Source: Vibrio mimicus CAIM 602
GTDB taxonomy: Bacteria; Pseudomonadota; Gammaproteobacteria; Enterobacterales; Vibrionaceae
Direction of reading: 5' to 3'
Assembly: GCF_000338875.1 (NCBI RefSeq)
Contig: NZ_AOMO01000031.1
Location: 1-64,000 of the forward strand
Length of the DNA stretch: 64,000 nucleotides
Under the pieces are notes generated by a model. The model worked only from the letters and a program-made list of their open reading frames with translations. It searched no databases and was not told where the DNA came from. Position numbers and translations under genes: made by a program. Shown in pieces: positions 9,763-17,394 of the stretch (position 1 is the first letter of the stretch; each line of letters starts with the position of its first letter).

Positions 9763-9797
9763 AATAAGAAAAAGCGCTTTAGGCGCTTTTTCTTATT
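9763..9797 (+). terminator. Terminator after the PhnA-like gene
   Basis: Stem AAGAAAAAGCGC/GCGCTTTTTCTT with loop TTTAG and a T-rich 3' side. Confidence 0.85.
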
Positions 9798-9835
9798 TGA
9801 AGCATATTCGTGGCAAACCACGCTCTTCAAGAAAC

Positions 9836-9862
9836 AAAAAAGTCGGCTCACTGCCGACTTTT
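9836..9862 (-). terminator. Terminator of the 62-residue protein gene
   Basis: On the minus strand, AAAAGTCGGC-AGTGA-GCCGACTTTTTT, a stem with a T-run, 20 bases after the stop of the gene starting at 10071. Confidence 0.8.
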
Positions 9863-9882
9863 CACTATCTCTTACATTTAGC

Positions 9883-10071
9883 TTAACGGTATAAACCCAC
9901 ATCTTTTTGGATGTGTGCTGACATTTCAGCGGCGTAGTAATGACGTGGAGCATTATCTACAAACAGAATGTCGAGCAGATGAGCAATCAATCCTTTGAAG
10001 TTAACCGCGTAGGTTTTGTTATCCTTAGAGGTTGGGACTGTCATTGTTCCCATTTGCATTGCCTGAGCCAT
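9883..10071 (-). CDS. Small hypothetical protein, 62 aa
   Basis: A 62-residue protein, MAQAMQMGTMTVPTSKDN then a hydrophobic helix (FKGLIAHLLDILFV) and an amphipathic C-terminus. I do not recognise its family. The ATG at 10071 follows GAGAGGC at proper distance, and a strong terminator follows, so it is a real single-gene unit. It could be soluble or membrane-associated. No function can be inferred from its neighbours. The 289 bases upstream, up to the terC-family gene, are AT-rich and hold only the hairpin listed next. Confidence 0.6.
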   Translation of the reverse strand: MAQAMQMGTMTVPTSKDNKTYAVNFKGLIAHLLDILFVDNAPRHYYAAEMSAHIQKDVGLYR

Positions 10072-10317
10072 GGTAGCCTCTCTTGAATCGGTCACTTACT
10101 TTGTTGGTGTGAATATTAGTCAATGACTTAGCGGTTAGAAAATGACTAATTTTACCTTTTCGAATTAGTTAAACTAATAAAACAATGTATTAACAAGGCA
10201 TAATTTAGATATGCAAAAATGAATCAAAACGCTCGAATATTAGGCATTTTTTACGCATAACTATTAAGTAAGATTTATGCATCACTGATGTGTTAACAAG
10301 TTATTTACCAAAATATT

Positions 10318-10350
10318 TTTACCTCCCCGTGCTGTAGCACGAGAAGGTAA
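10318..10350 (-). terminator. Probable terminator of the TerC-family gene
   Basis: On the minus strand, an imperfect stem ACCTTCTCGTGC/GCACGGGGAGGT with loop TACA, followed by TAAAAATATTTT, just after the stop at 10361. Confidence 0.6.
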
Positions 10351-10360
10351 CTTGCTATGT

Positions 10361-11269
10361 TTATGATGCTTTTTCGCTGATGAGCTTATGTCGTGTCCGT
10401 TCACGATGAACCGAAGCGATAACGGCAACCGTCATAGTAATAAGTAACACACACAATGAGATCGGTGTTGGAATTGCCCATGGAGATCCCACTAGCATCA
10501 TTTTCACACCAATAAACACCATGATGAAAGCAAGCGCAGGTTTAAGATAGAAAAATTTATCCATCATGCCCTGCAATACAAAATACAACGATCGTAATCC
10601 AAGCAGTGCAAACACGTTAGCGGCGAGCACTAAAAATGGCTCTTGTGTAACTGCAAAGATTGCAGGGATAGAATCAAGCGCAAACATCACGTCCATAAAG
10701 GCGATTACACCAATCACAATGAACATTGGGGTTACCCACCAGTGGCCTTGTTGTTTTGTGATTAGCGCATTGCCTTGATAATCGTCAGTCACTTTAAACC
10801 AGCGGCGAATTAATCGCTCTGGCAACGGGTTGATTGCCTCTTCACCTTTATCTCGTGCCAATTGAATACCAGTCCAAATCAGGAACAAGGCGAACACATA
10901 CAGAATCCAGTGATATTGACTGAGCAGTTGAGCACCAACTGCAATCATGATCGCCCGTAGCACCAAAGCACCAATCACCCCCCACAGCAAAGCACGAGGG
11001 CGTAAATGTTCTGGCACTGCGTATTGATGGAAAATAATGGCAAACACGAATAAGTTATCGACACTCAACGATTTTTCGAGCAGATAACCGGTAATAAACG
11101 AGAGTGTCGCCTTCTCTGCACTATAACTGCTTTCGGGAGCATACCACTGCCAGCCGTAATAAAGGCTTACCGCAAAAACAAACGCAAGAAGGAACCAGAA
11201 TAGACTCCAGATAGCGGCCTTTTTGATCGTGACATTACCACCACGGGTCTGCCAGAGATCGACTGCCAC
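10361..11269 (-). CDS. TerC-family membrane protein (Alx-like), frameshifted at the N-terminus
   Basis: An integral membrane protein of the TerC/Alx family, whose E. coli member Alx is linked to manganese export. Family hallmarks are the many membrane helices, LEKSLSVDNLFVFA and FMDVMFALDSIPAI with their conserved acidic residues. The readable frame opens at a GTG (11269) with no ribosome site and lacks the first membrane helix. That helix is encoded directly upstream, but in two frames: an ATG at 11316 with a strong GGAGGAAAT begins MSPITYLGFGY, then runs into a stop at 11275, while the main frame supplies LTLTLVAVDLW. One missing base near 11280-11290 explains this. The gene sits behind a yybP-ykoY riboswitch, supporting a manganese role. 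Confidence 0.85.
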   Translation of the reverse strand: MAVDLWQTRGGNVTIKKAAIWSLFWFLLAFVFAVSLYYGWQWYAPESSYSAEKATLSFITGYLLEKSLSVDNLFVFAIIFHQYAVPEHLRPRALLWGVIGALVLRAIMIAVGAQLLSQYHWILYVFALFLIWTGIQLARDKGEEAINPLPERLIRRWFKVTDDYQGNALITKQQGHWWVTPMFIVIGVIAFMDVMFALDSIPAIFAVTQEPFLVLAANVFALLGLRSLYFVLQGMMDKFFYLKPALAFIMVFIGVKMMLVGSPWAIPTPISLCVLLITMTVAVIASVHRERTRHKLISEKAS

Positions 11270-11320
11270 AAGAGTTAACGTAAGTAGCCAAAGCCGAGAT
11301 AAGTGATTGGGGACATATTT

Positions 11321-11404
11321 CCTCCGAAAACGGAAGATCTTGGTAAGTCACCAAATCTCAAGACCTTCCGCATACCAATGATCACTGCAACTGATGCAGT
11401 ATTG
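11321..11404 (-). promoter_or_regulatory. Riboswitch expression platform with Shine-Dalgarno-sequestering hairpin
   Basis: On the minus strand CTTCCG-TTTT-CGGAGG folds a hairpin that buries the Shine-Dalgarno GGAGG of the terC-family gene. An upstream CGGAAG can pair with the same CTTCCG, helped by a nested TTGGT/ACCAA, and would free the ribosome site. The two folds exclude each other, as expected for a translational switch. Confidence 0.65.
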
Positions 11405-11522
11405 AATGCGTTGGTCTCGTCGAAGTATTGAACTTTGATTTCAGCACTTATATTTGCCGGTTGAGTACTTCTCAACGTGATGACGACAAATAAACCTAAG
11501 GCGACTACTCCCCAAACGCCGC
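11405..11522 (-). ncRNA. yybP-ykoY (Mn2+) riboswitch aptamer
   Basis: The minus strand shows the family's key elements in order: GGCGTTTGGGGAGTAG (family core GGGGAGUAG), then GTCGTCATCACG resembling the second conserved loop strand, and a closing CGAGACCAACGC whose CCAACGC pairs with the 5' GCGTTTGG to form P1. In between lie a GTTGAG/CTCAAC hairpin and AT-rich arms. yybP-ykoY riboswitches bind Mn2+ and commonly control TerC-family (alx) and mntP genes. It directly precedes such a gene here. Confidence 0.85.
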
Positions 11523-11523
11523 C

Positions 11524-11552
11524 ATTCTATGCCTGTGTCCGAAGAGTGTCTA
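11524..11552 (-). promoter_or_regulatory. Promoter of the riboswitch-terC transcript
   Basis: On the minus strand a -35 TAGACA (11547-11552), a 17-base spacer and a -10 TAGAAT (11524-11529). The predicted start point falls at the 5' edge of the aptamer. It is squeezed between the terminator of the upstream unit and the riboswitch. Confidence 0.65.
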
Positions 11553-11554
11553 GT

Positions 11555-11592
11555 CCAATAAAAAAGGAGCCACTAAAATCGGCTCCTTTCTA
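11555..11592 (-). terminator. Terminator of the nucleotidase/mini-protein unit
   Basis: On the minus strand, AAAGGAGCC-GATTTTAGT-GGCTCCTTT followed by TTTATT, a strong intrinsic terminator. It separates the 31-codon gene from the riboswitch promoter. Confidence 0.85.
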
Positions 11593-11605
11593 TGTTTGGC
11601 TTCAT

Positions 11606-11701
11606 CTATACACCCGCAAAAGGCAAAAGATAAATCAGGGCGGACCATACACCAACCCAAGCCACAACGACTAATGTGTCAAACCAATCTTTACTTAACA
11701 T
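11606..11701 (-). CDS. 31-residue membrane mini-protein
   Basis: A short gene for MLSKDWFDTLVVVAW plus a continued hydrophobic stretch ending LLPFAGV. It is one predicted transmembrane helix with a short charged N-terminus. Support comes from a strong GAGGGGGAG ribosome site 4 bases before the ATG at 11701 and from a strong terminator 14 bases after the stop. It lies 115 bases downstream of the 5'-nucleotidase gene on the same strand and may share its transcript. I know no family for it. Confidence 0.55.
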   Translation of the reverse strand: MLSKDWFDTLVVVAWVGVWSALIYLLPFAGV

Positions 11702-11816
11702 GTTCTCCCCCTCTTGCTCGGCAGAATTGAGCAGAAACCAGGCAGAACAAAGCAAGCTACGTGCCAATACGCTTTACAACTGATTGATCAATGCAAATCG
11801 TTCGGGAGTATCAGTT

Positions 11817-13559
11817 TTAGTGATGAACGCATTCACAAGCATTATTCGACTCATGGGTTAATAGCCCAGGACAATCAGTGAGAAGTTCGATGAAAGCATC
11901 GGCCATCGAAACTTGAGTCACCATGCCCTCGCCCTCCATATCCAACAAAGCATCATAGCCTTCTTTTCCTTTCATGGTATAAGCCGATGAGGTTCCCCAA
12001 TATAAAGCATCAAAATCAACAGGCTGCCACTTCCCTTCTTGTTGAATCTGCAACTGCTCGATCCGCTGCCCTAAAGGTTTATCGGCAAGGTATTGGTAAC
12101 GCAGTTGGTGGCAGTAAGGGTAGCTTCCTGACCCTGTTCCAACTACACCATTACTTAATGCGTTGTTTATCGCCCCTTCGAGGGCACGAGCAATAACACG
12201 CCCAGTCACCTGATAAACCCCAATCGGCACGGCAAAGGGCAAAAGTTTTCCTGCCACATCGGCAACTGAAATAGAACCCGGCAAAATTGAGGTACGTACA
12301 CCACCGGCATTATGAATAGCAAACTGAACATCCAAACCTCGCTTATTCAATGCGTGTACGAAAGCTTTTGCCACAAGTGGTGCGATTTCGCTGCCGCCTT
12401 CCGCATCAGGAATACGAACATGACGTAACGTTTGATCAGCATGCGCGATGATCTGTTGTTGTAACTGGCGAACTTTAGGAATGTATTTTTCCTGCAGTAA
12501 TTTATGCAATGCAGGATCTTTCTTGCATACCACGACGTTGGGGTGGTTATCCACTTCATCCCGAGCCTGACTATAACGCTTGCTCATTTGCACTTCGCTC
12601 ATGCTGGCATCAACAAACATGCGTCGGCCTAATAGCAGTTCATTGCGGCCTTCAAATTTGGTCACATGTCCATCGGCAGCAAAGTCAATTTGGCAATGTC
12701 CAATCGTCAAAGCATACAATCCGGCCTGTACGATGTAAGTATTGTTAATGCGTAGACCGTACTCATCACGGCTAGCAATACCAAGTGCAGAGAAGTCCCC
12801 CTGCAATACATGGCTGTGCCCGCCAACAATCACACTGATCCCTGATACTTCTTCCGCTAGAGCGATATCGCCTTCGTAACCTAAGTGACTCAACAGAATA
12901 ATTTTATTGATACCTGCTTTATGAATTGCTGATACGCTGGCTTTAGCCGTGGCAATGGCATTGACAAAAGGAGTATCGCTATCCGGGTTGGCAATATCTG
13001 CCATTTTATCTATCGACAGGCCAAAGATGGCAATTTTCTCACCATTGACATCCTTTTCTATCCAGCGCGCATGGCCTTGCTCAGCGTTATAGCTGTAAAC
13101 CTTAGGATTGGTTGCTAAGCGCAGTGATTTACTTTCACGCTCCTGAGATAAATCCCAGTTACCCGCTAACAATGGAAACTGAATTCGCTGCGCAAACTGC
13201 GCTACCGGGTAGTTGCCCATATCCAACTCATGGTTACCCACAGCCATGGCATCTAGTTTTAAGGCATTGAGCATGTCGGCATTGGCTTTGCCCTTGAATA
13301 GCGAAAAATAAAGTGTTCCTTGGAAACAGTCCCCTGCATGCAAAAATAGAAAGCTGCGTTGCATGCGCTGTGCATCATCGCGTAACTGTGCAACACGAGT
13401 TGCAATACGTGCGAAACCACCTGCACTCACAAACGGTCTTAGAGTATCCGCTTCATGTTCAAGGGTCAGTTGTAATGAGGTGGGTTCAAAGTAGGAATGG
13501 GTGTCATTAATGTGTGCCAACGTGATCGACGCTGGCTGATTTTTTCTTCTCATAGGCAT
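11817..13559 (-). CDS. 5'-nucleotidase/metallophosphatase family protein (no signal peptide)
   Basis: Belongs to the UshA/5'-nucleotidase family, which dephosphorylates nucleotides. The N-terminal metallophosphoesterase domain shows HINDTHS, HAGDCFQG, GNHELDMG and GGHSH, all metal-binding motifs. The C-terminal substrate domain (about residues 370-550) has the HNAGGVR loop. Unlike UshA it begins MPMRRKNQPASITLAHIND with no signal peptide, so it is predicted to be cytoplasmic, nearer to non-exported paralogues. GAGAAGACGT precedes the ATG at 13559. A PhoB-like site lies upstream. Exact substrate is unknown. Confidence 0.85.
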   Translation of the reverse strand: MPMRRKNQPASITLAHINDTHSYFEPTSLQLTLEHEADTLRPFVSAGGFARIATRVAQLRDDAQRMQRSFLFLHAGDCFQGTLYFSLFKGKANADMLNALKLDAMAVGNHELDMGNYPVAQFAQRIQFPLLAGNWDLSQERESKSLRLATNPKVYSYNAEQGHARWIEKDVNGEKIAIFGLSIDKMADIANPDSDTPFVNAIATAKASVSAIHKAGINKIILLSHLGYEGDIALAEEVSGISVIVGGHSHVLQGDFSALGIASRDEYGLRINNTYIVQAGLYALTIGHCQIDFAADGHVTKFEGRNELLLGRRMFVDASMSEVQMSKRYSQARDEVDNHPNVVVCKKDPALHKLLQEKYIPKVRQLQQQIIAHADQTLRHVRIPDAEGGSEIAPLVAKAFVHALNKRGLDVQFAIHNAGGVRTSILPGSISVADVAGKLLPFAVPIGVYQVTGRVIARALEGAINNALSNGVVGTGSGSYPYCHQLRYQYLADKPLGQRIEQLQIQQEGKWQPVDFDALYWGTSSAYTMKGKEGYDALLDMEGEGMVTQVSMADAFIELLTDCPGLLTHESNNACECVHH

Positions 13560-13575
13560 ACGTCTTCTCTCTTAT

Positions 13576-13622
13576 CCACTCCTATCCTAGCTCACCGATC
13601 ATGACAGAATCGTGACTTTTAT
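13576..13622 (-). promoter_or_regulatory. Possible PhoB-dependent promoter
   Basis: On the minus strand GTCAC and GTCAT repeat with an 11-base period (13601-13616), as in a Pho box, and a -10-like TAGGAT follows about ten bases later, where a PhoB-activated promoter would have it. This fits a phosphate-scavenging enzyme but rests on one weak box. Confidence 0.3.
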
Positions 13623-13821
13623 GAAACCTCTCTGAAATTTTAGTGACATTAAATTACTTGTGTCACATTTTCCGAGCATGATTCATACCCAAAGTGTGAC
13701 TTCTCATAGGAAAACCAAAGCTTAACACCCTGCTTATATTAGGTTTTTCCTTTATTCTTAAAGAAAACCTCATTAGATAGCACGTATCACGCTCGCTTTT
13801 GAGGAATCTAAGGAGCAGCCT

Positions 13822-15453
13822 ATGCATTTAGAGCGAATTGAAATCGCTGGTTTCCGTGGCATCCGCCGCCTATCACTGACCTTTGATGAGATTACAACCC
13901 TGATTGGGGAAAACACTTGGGGTAAATCTTCCTTGCTTGATGCGTTGTCCGTGGTGTTACCTGCGGATGGAACCCTCTACCAGTTTGCTTTGCAAGATTT
14001 CCATGTTGATTATTCAATTGCAGACCCGCAAACCCAACATTTGCAGATCATTCTTGTCTTTAGTGCCTCTGATCCTCATGAACCTAAGGCTGGACGATAT
14101 CGCAAACTCAAACCGATCTGGCAAATGGATGAACAAGGCTCGCATAAAATCATTTATCGAATCAGTGCTTCTCGAGTGAAGTACGACATCACCACTCAAT
14201 ACGCATTTTTGGATTTAGAAGGCAATCCTATTGCTTTACATCACTCGGAGAAATTGGCTCAAGAGTTAATGAGTCTGCATCCTGTGATTCGCTTGAAGGA
14301 CTCACGACGCTTTGAAAAAGCAGTAACGAACGGTAATGGTAAGAATGCTCGAGTTGAAAAACGGATCAGTAACACTTGGCGACGTCTTATGGCCACACCG
14401 GGTCATGTTAATAAGGGAGAAATTCGCAGCAGTCTTGGCGCAATGAATTCACTGGTTGAGCACTACTTCTCATTCAAAAGTCAGACTCGCAAAAACCCAC
14501 GCCGAGAAAGAGATAGCCTGCTTTATGCTGCTTCTTCCAGTGAAAAGAGCTTTAGTCAAATTGTTAATGAGACTAAAAATAAACAGACTAAGCTCCTGCT
14601 GCTCGGTCTGCTAAACGCCTATTTGCAAGGTAAAGGCCCCAAAGAGTTACGACGCTGCGCCCGCCCAATTCTGATCATCGAAGATCCTGAAGGTCGTTTG
14701 CACCCAACTCATCTAGCACGCGCATGGAGCTTCTTAGATTTGCTGCCTATGCAAAAAATCCTCACGACCAACAGTAGTGATTTGCTTGGTGCCGTGCCTT
14801 TACATTCAATTCGTCGATTGGTCAGAAAGTCCGATCGCACCATTGCGACCCGAGTTTCCCATCGCAGTTTAAGCCGCGATGAATTACGACGAATTGGCTT
14901 TCATATCCGTTTTCACCGTTCTGGCGCTCTGTTTGCTCGCTGTTGGTTGCTCGTTGAAGGGGAAACGGAAGTTTGGCTATTTAACGAATTGGCACGTCAG
15001 TGTGGTTATAACTTGGCAGCCGAAGGTGTACAGATCATCGAATTTGCTCAGTCTGGGCTGAAATCACTCATCAAAGTGGCTCGCGCTTTTGGAATTGATT
15101 GGCATGTGGTCACAGATGGCGACCCTGCGGGAAAAAAATACTCTGCGACAGTTCGAGGCTTGCTTGGCCACGATCAAGAACGCCATCGACTGACTGAATT
15201 GCCAGATCGAGACATCGAGCATTTCCTATACACGCACGGTTTTGAGTACTTCTTTAAAGAGCTGGTTAAAATCCCGCACGATCACCCTATTCCCGCTAAA
15301 AAAGTGGTATCTAAGGTACTCAAAAAACATGCAAAACCTGATTTGGCTTTGGCTATCGTTTCACATTGCGAAGCTAACGGAATGGAATGTATTCCTGTGC
15401 TGCTACGCTGGACATTAAAACGTGTGATCACAATGGCCAACGGCAACACTTAG
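13822..15453 (+). CDS. OLD-family ATP-dependent endonuclease (YbjD/DUF2813-like)
   Basis: An ABC-type ATPase joined to a TOPRIM nuclease. The N-terminus has Walker A GENTWGKSS (residues 29-37) and a Walker B ILIIEDPEGRLHPT near 283-296; the C-terminus has TOPRIM motifs LLVEGETE and DGDPAG. The 543-residue length and architecture match YbjD-type OLD proteins. OLD nucleases act on DNA, some in phage defence. The helicase partner GajB is not adjacent, so a Gabija system is not present. Start: AAGGAG lies before the ATG at 13822. It is a single gene between a divergent and a convergent neighbour. Confidence 0.85.
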   Translation: MHLERIEIAGFRGIRRLSLTFDEITTLIGENTWGKSSLLDALSVVLPADGTLYQFALQDFHVDYSIADPQTQHLQIILVFSASDPHEPKAGRYRKLKPIWQMDEQGSHKIIYRISASRVKYDITTQYAFLDLEGNPIALHHSEKLAQELMSLHPVIRLKDSRRFEKAVTNGNGKNARVEKRISNTWRRLMATPGHVNKGEIRSSLGAMNSLVEHYFSFKSQTRKNPRRERDSLLYAASSSEKSFSQIVNETKNKQTKLLLLGLLNAYLQGKGPKELRRCARPILIIEDPEGRLHPTHLARAWSFLDLLPMQKILTTNSSDLLGAVPLHSIRRLVRKSDRTIATRVSHRSLSRDELRRIGFHIRFHRSGALFARCWLLVEGETEVWLFNELARQCGYNLAAEGVQIIEFAQSGLKSLIKVARAFGIDWHVVTDGDPAGKKYSATVRGLLGHDQERHRLTELPDRDIEHFLYTHGFEYFFKELVKIPHDHPIPAKKVVSKVLKKHAKPDLALAIVSHCEANGMECIPVLLRWTLKRVITMANGNT

Positions 15454-15491
15454 CTATTTTGGCTATTACTCTTTTGACCTCTTTCACTGAG

Positions 15492-15523
15492 TAATAAAAA
15501 AGCCACACCTTTACAGGTGTGGC
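15492..15523 (-). terminator. Terminator of the DUF1097 gene
   Basis: On the minus strand GCCACACCT-GTAA-AGGTGTGGC followed by TTTTTTATT. The same hairpin may end the convergent OLD-family gene, though it lacks a T-run on the plus strand. Confidence 0.85.
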
Positions 15524-15579
15524 GGTATCCAATCATTCTGTCGATACGAATTATCAGGGGTAATTTGTGTTTTTACTTT

Positions 15580-16077
15580 CTATCGAGAAGCAATTTCACT
15601 TGCTGCTTCAGTTTGAACGGTGCGAGGTTGATTGAGCTTTTGATATAGCCAGAGTCCGCTGGCTTTCATCAGGTAACCAAATAAGCCCCCTAAAATCAGC
15701 GACGGAACAACCAGTTGCCAATCACCATCTGCCGCAAATGTGGCGCAAGAACCAATAAAAGTACCTGGGATATAAGCAAGCCATGATTTTTTCGCTTGAA
15801 TGCACATCATAAAGGCTACTATTGACGTCACAACGTAACCGATGATTTCCAAACCAACCCATTGGCTAGCATGAATAATCACCATAGCCCAGAAAACGCC
15901 ACTTAGGTTAGTCAGTAAGCTTTGCCCCAACCCTTTTAGCCCGTCTTTGGGTGAAGCAAAGTAGCTGGTACAGCCTAAAAAACCTGCCCAAGAAAGTAAG
16001 CCAAGCGAAACAGCAACCCAGCCCCAAACGCCGGAAAGAATGCCAGTGGTCAGTGCAATCGCAAACAATGTGCTCAT
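15580..16077 (-). CDS. DUF1097 inner membrane protein
   Basis: A 165-residue hydrophobic protein with about five membrane helices, starting MSTLFAIALTTGILSGVWGW. It resembles the DUF1097 family (E. coli YcdZ), of unknown function. The glycine-rich helices and a conserved ASPKDG loop are visible. The ATG at 16077 follows GAGGCGGAT; an in-frame reading from 16152 would add an unlikely hydrophilic leader. It is followed by a strong terminator. The LysR-type gene lies upstream on the same strand. Confidence 0.8.
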   Translation of the reverse strand: MSTLFAIALTTGILSGVWGWVAVSLGLLSWAGFLGCTSYFASPKDGLKGLGQSLLTNLSGVFWAMVIIHASQWVGLEIIGYVVTSIVAFMMCIQAKKSWLAYIPGTFIGSCATFAADGDWQLVVPSLILGGLFGYLMKASGLWLYQKLNQPRTVQTEAASEIASR

Positions 16078-16252
16078 ATCCGCCTCATGATGCTGAATGT
16101 CATTCAGCGTTCGTGAATCAAGGCGATATGCTAACGAAATAGAACGCATCAATAGGTGACTAAAATCACATTAAAATGAATAGTGGTCATTCCATTGCAA
16201 TCATTTGGTGACGCAACCGATAAATCAACAGATTCAGAAAATATGATAATGC

Positions 16253-17158
16253 TTATAAGACACTTGGTTTGCCTTTCATCATGCGTAATCCTTCACGTTT
16301 AATACACTCCGCAAGAGGATTCTCCTCCATATCTGCTCGCCAGATAAACGAAAGCGTACGCTCCATATTGAGCTCAGGAACATTCAACGCAACCAGCAAT
16401 CCACTCTCGATAAAGCGTTCCACATCCAAATAAGGTAAACAGGTCAGATAGGGGCCATTGGCGACCAGTGTACGCAGTACAGGAACGTGTTCATATTCAC
16501 GCCATACGTCTAAGTCAGCGATTAATGGATGAATAACACTATCAAAAATATTGCGTGTACCCGCCCCCTGCTCACGCAAAACCCATTTGGCCTGCTCAAG
16601 CTGAGCTAAGCTAACCGATTCACGTTTGGCAAATGGATGATGTGCAGACGCAACAATAGTTAAATGGTCACGACACCACACTTCTTGGTAAATGCGGTTA
16701 TCGTCACAGCGACCTTCGATAATGCCAAGGTCATATTTATAATCAAGAACGCCTTCAATCACACCTTTGGTGCTCTTTACACCCAGTGAAATTCGGATCT
16801 CCGGAAAGTCGCTATCAATAATGCTGATGAGATCAGGAACTAAATGTTCCGCAGGAGTTTGGCTTGCCCCTAAGCGTATTTCACCACTGAGTAAATGCTG
16901 ATCGTAAAAGCCCATTTCGATCTGCTGAGCATCTTGTAGCAAGCGTTTTGCTTTGGGGCGAAGCCACATGCCCCAGTGCGTTAATGCCATCTGTTTGCCT
17001 TGCCTTTCAAACAGAGGACGACCTAACATTTTTTCCAACTGAGCTAAAGACATGCTAGTGGCTGATTGAGTGAGAGCCAGCTTATCCGCAGCCTGACTGA
17101 CACTGCCACAATCAGCAACTGCATCAAATACCGCTAATTGCTTTAATGAATACCGCAC
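16253..17158 (-). CDS. LysR-type transcriptional regulator
   Basis: A 301-residue regulator with an N-terminal winged helix-turn-helix (residues 1-60, QAADKLALTQSATSMSLAQLEK) and a periplasmic-binding-like effector domain. It is divergent from the formate/nitrite channel-CBS gene, the usual arrangement for a LysR protein and its target, so it probably controls that gene. Start is a GTG at 17158 with AGGATAGG upstream; the sequence then begins RYSLKQLAVFDAVAD as typical for the family. The effector is unknown; formate or nitrite is a guess. Confidence 0.85.
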   Translation of the reverse strand: MRYSLKQLAVFDAVADCGSVSQAADKLALTQSATSMSLAQLEKMLGRPLFERQGKQMALTHWGMWLRPKAKRLLQDAQQIEMGFYDQHLLSGEIRLGASQTPAEHLVPDLISIIDSDFPEIRISLGVKSTKGVIEGVLDYKYDLGIIEGRCDDNRIYQEVWCRDHLTIVASAHHPFAKRESVSLAQLEQAKWVLREQGAGTRNIFDSVIHPLIADLDVWREYEHVPVLRTLVANGPYLTCLPYLDVERFIESGLLVALNVPELNMERTLSFIWRADMEENPLAECIKREGLRMMKGKPSVL

Positions 17159-17312
17159 TGCCTATCCTATTCTTTTAATTAATCGTTTCGCTCCCTATGA
17201 GCAAGCGGTTTCATTGTACGCCTCCATACTGCCTTATCAACATAATTGATGAGGTTTTTAAAAATTATCAATTTTACCTTTAATGTCCGCTCCCCCTAAT
17301 CTGATGTCGAAG

Positions 17313-17329
17313 CAACGCATCAGGCGTTG
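17313..17329. repeat. Small inverted repeat before the leader ORF
   Basis: CAACGC-ATCAG-GCGTTG, a perfect 6-base-pair stem just upstream of the leader ORF ribosome site. It could be an RNA hairpin or part of an operator. The remaining 17159-17312 is AT-rich with no clear operator. Confidence 0.35.
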
Positions 17330-17349
17330 TTGATTAAACGGAGGTAAAC

Positions 17350-17394
17350 ATGAAATTGAGTTTGGGGAGCGAATATGTCTGCAGCCTACTCTAA
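17350..17394 (+). CDS. 14-codon leader ORF overlapping the formate-channel start
   Basis: Encodes MKLSLGSEYVCSLL and then stops inside the next gene, overlapping it by 20 bases in another frame. It has a near-perfect GGAGGTAAAC before its ATG, stronger than the GGGGAGCG used by the channel gene, whose ribosome site lies within this leader. Translation of the leader would affect initiation of the channel by coupling or interference. No homology can be judged at this length. Confidence 0.45.
   Translation: MKLSLGSEYVCSLL

Noticed and set aside
13822..15453. Gabija or retron defence system around the OLD nuclease
   Set aside because: No GajB-type helicase, reverse transcriptase or toxin gene is adjacent.
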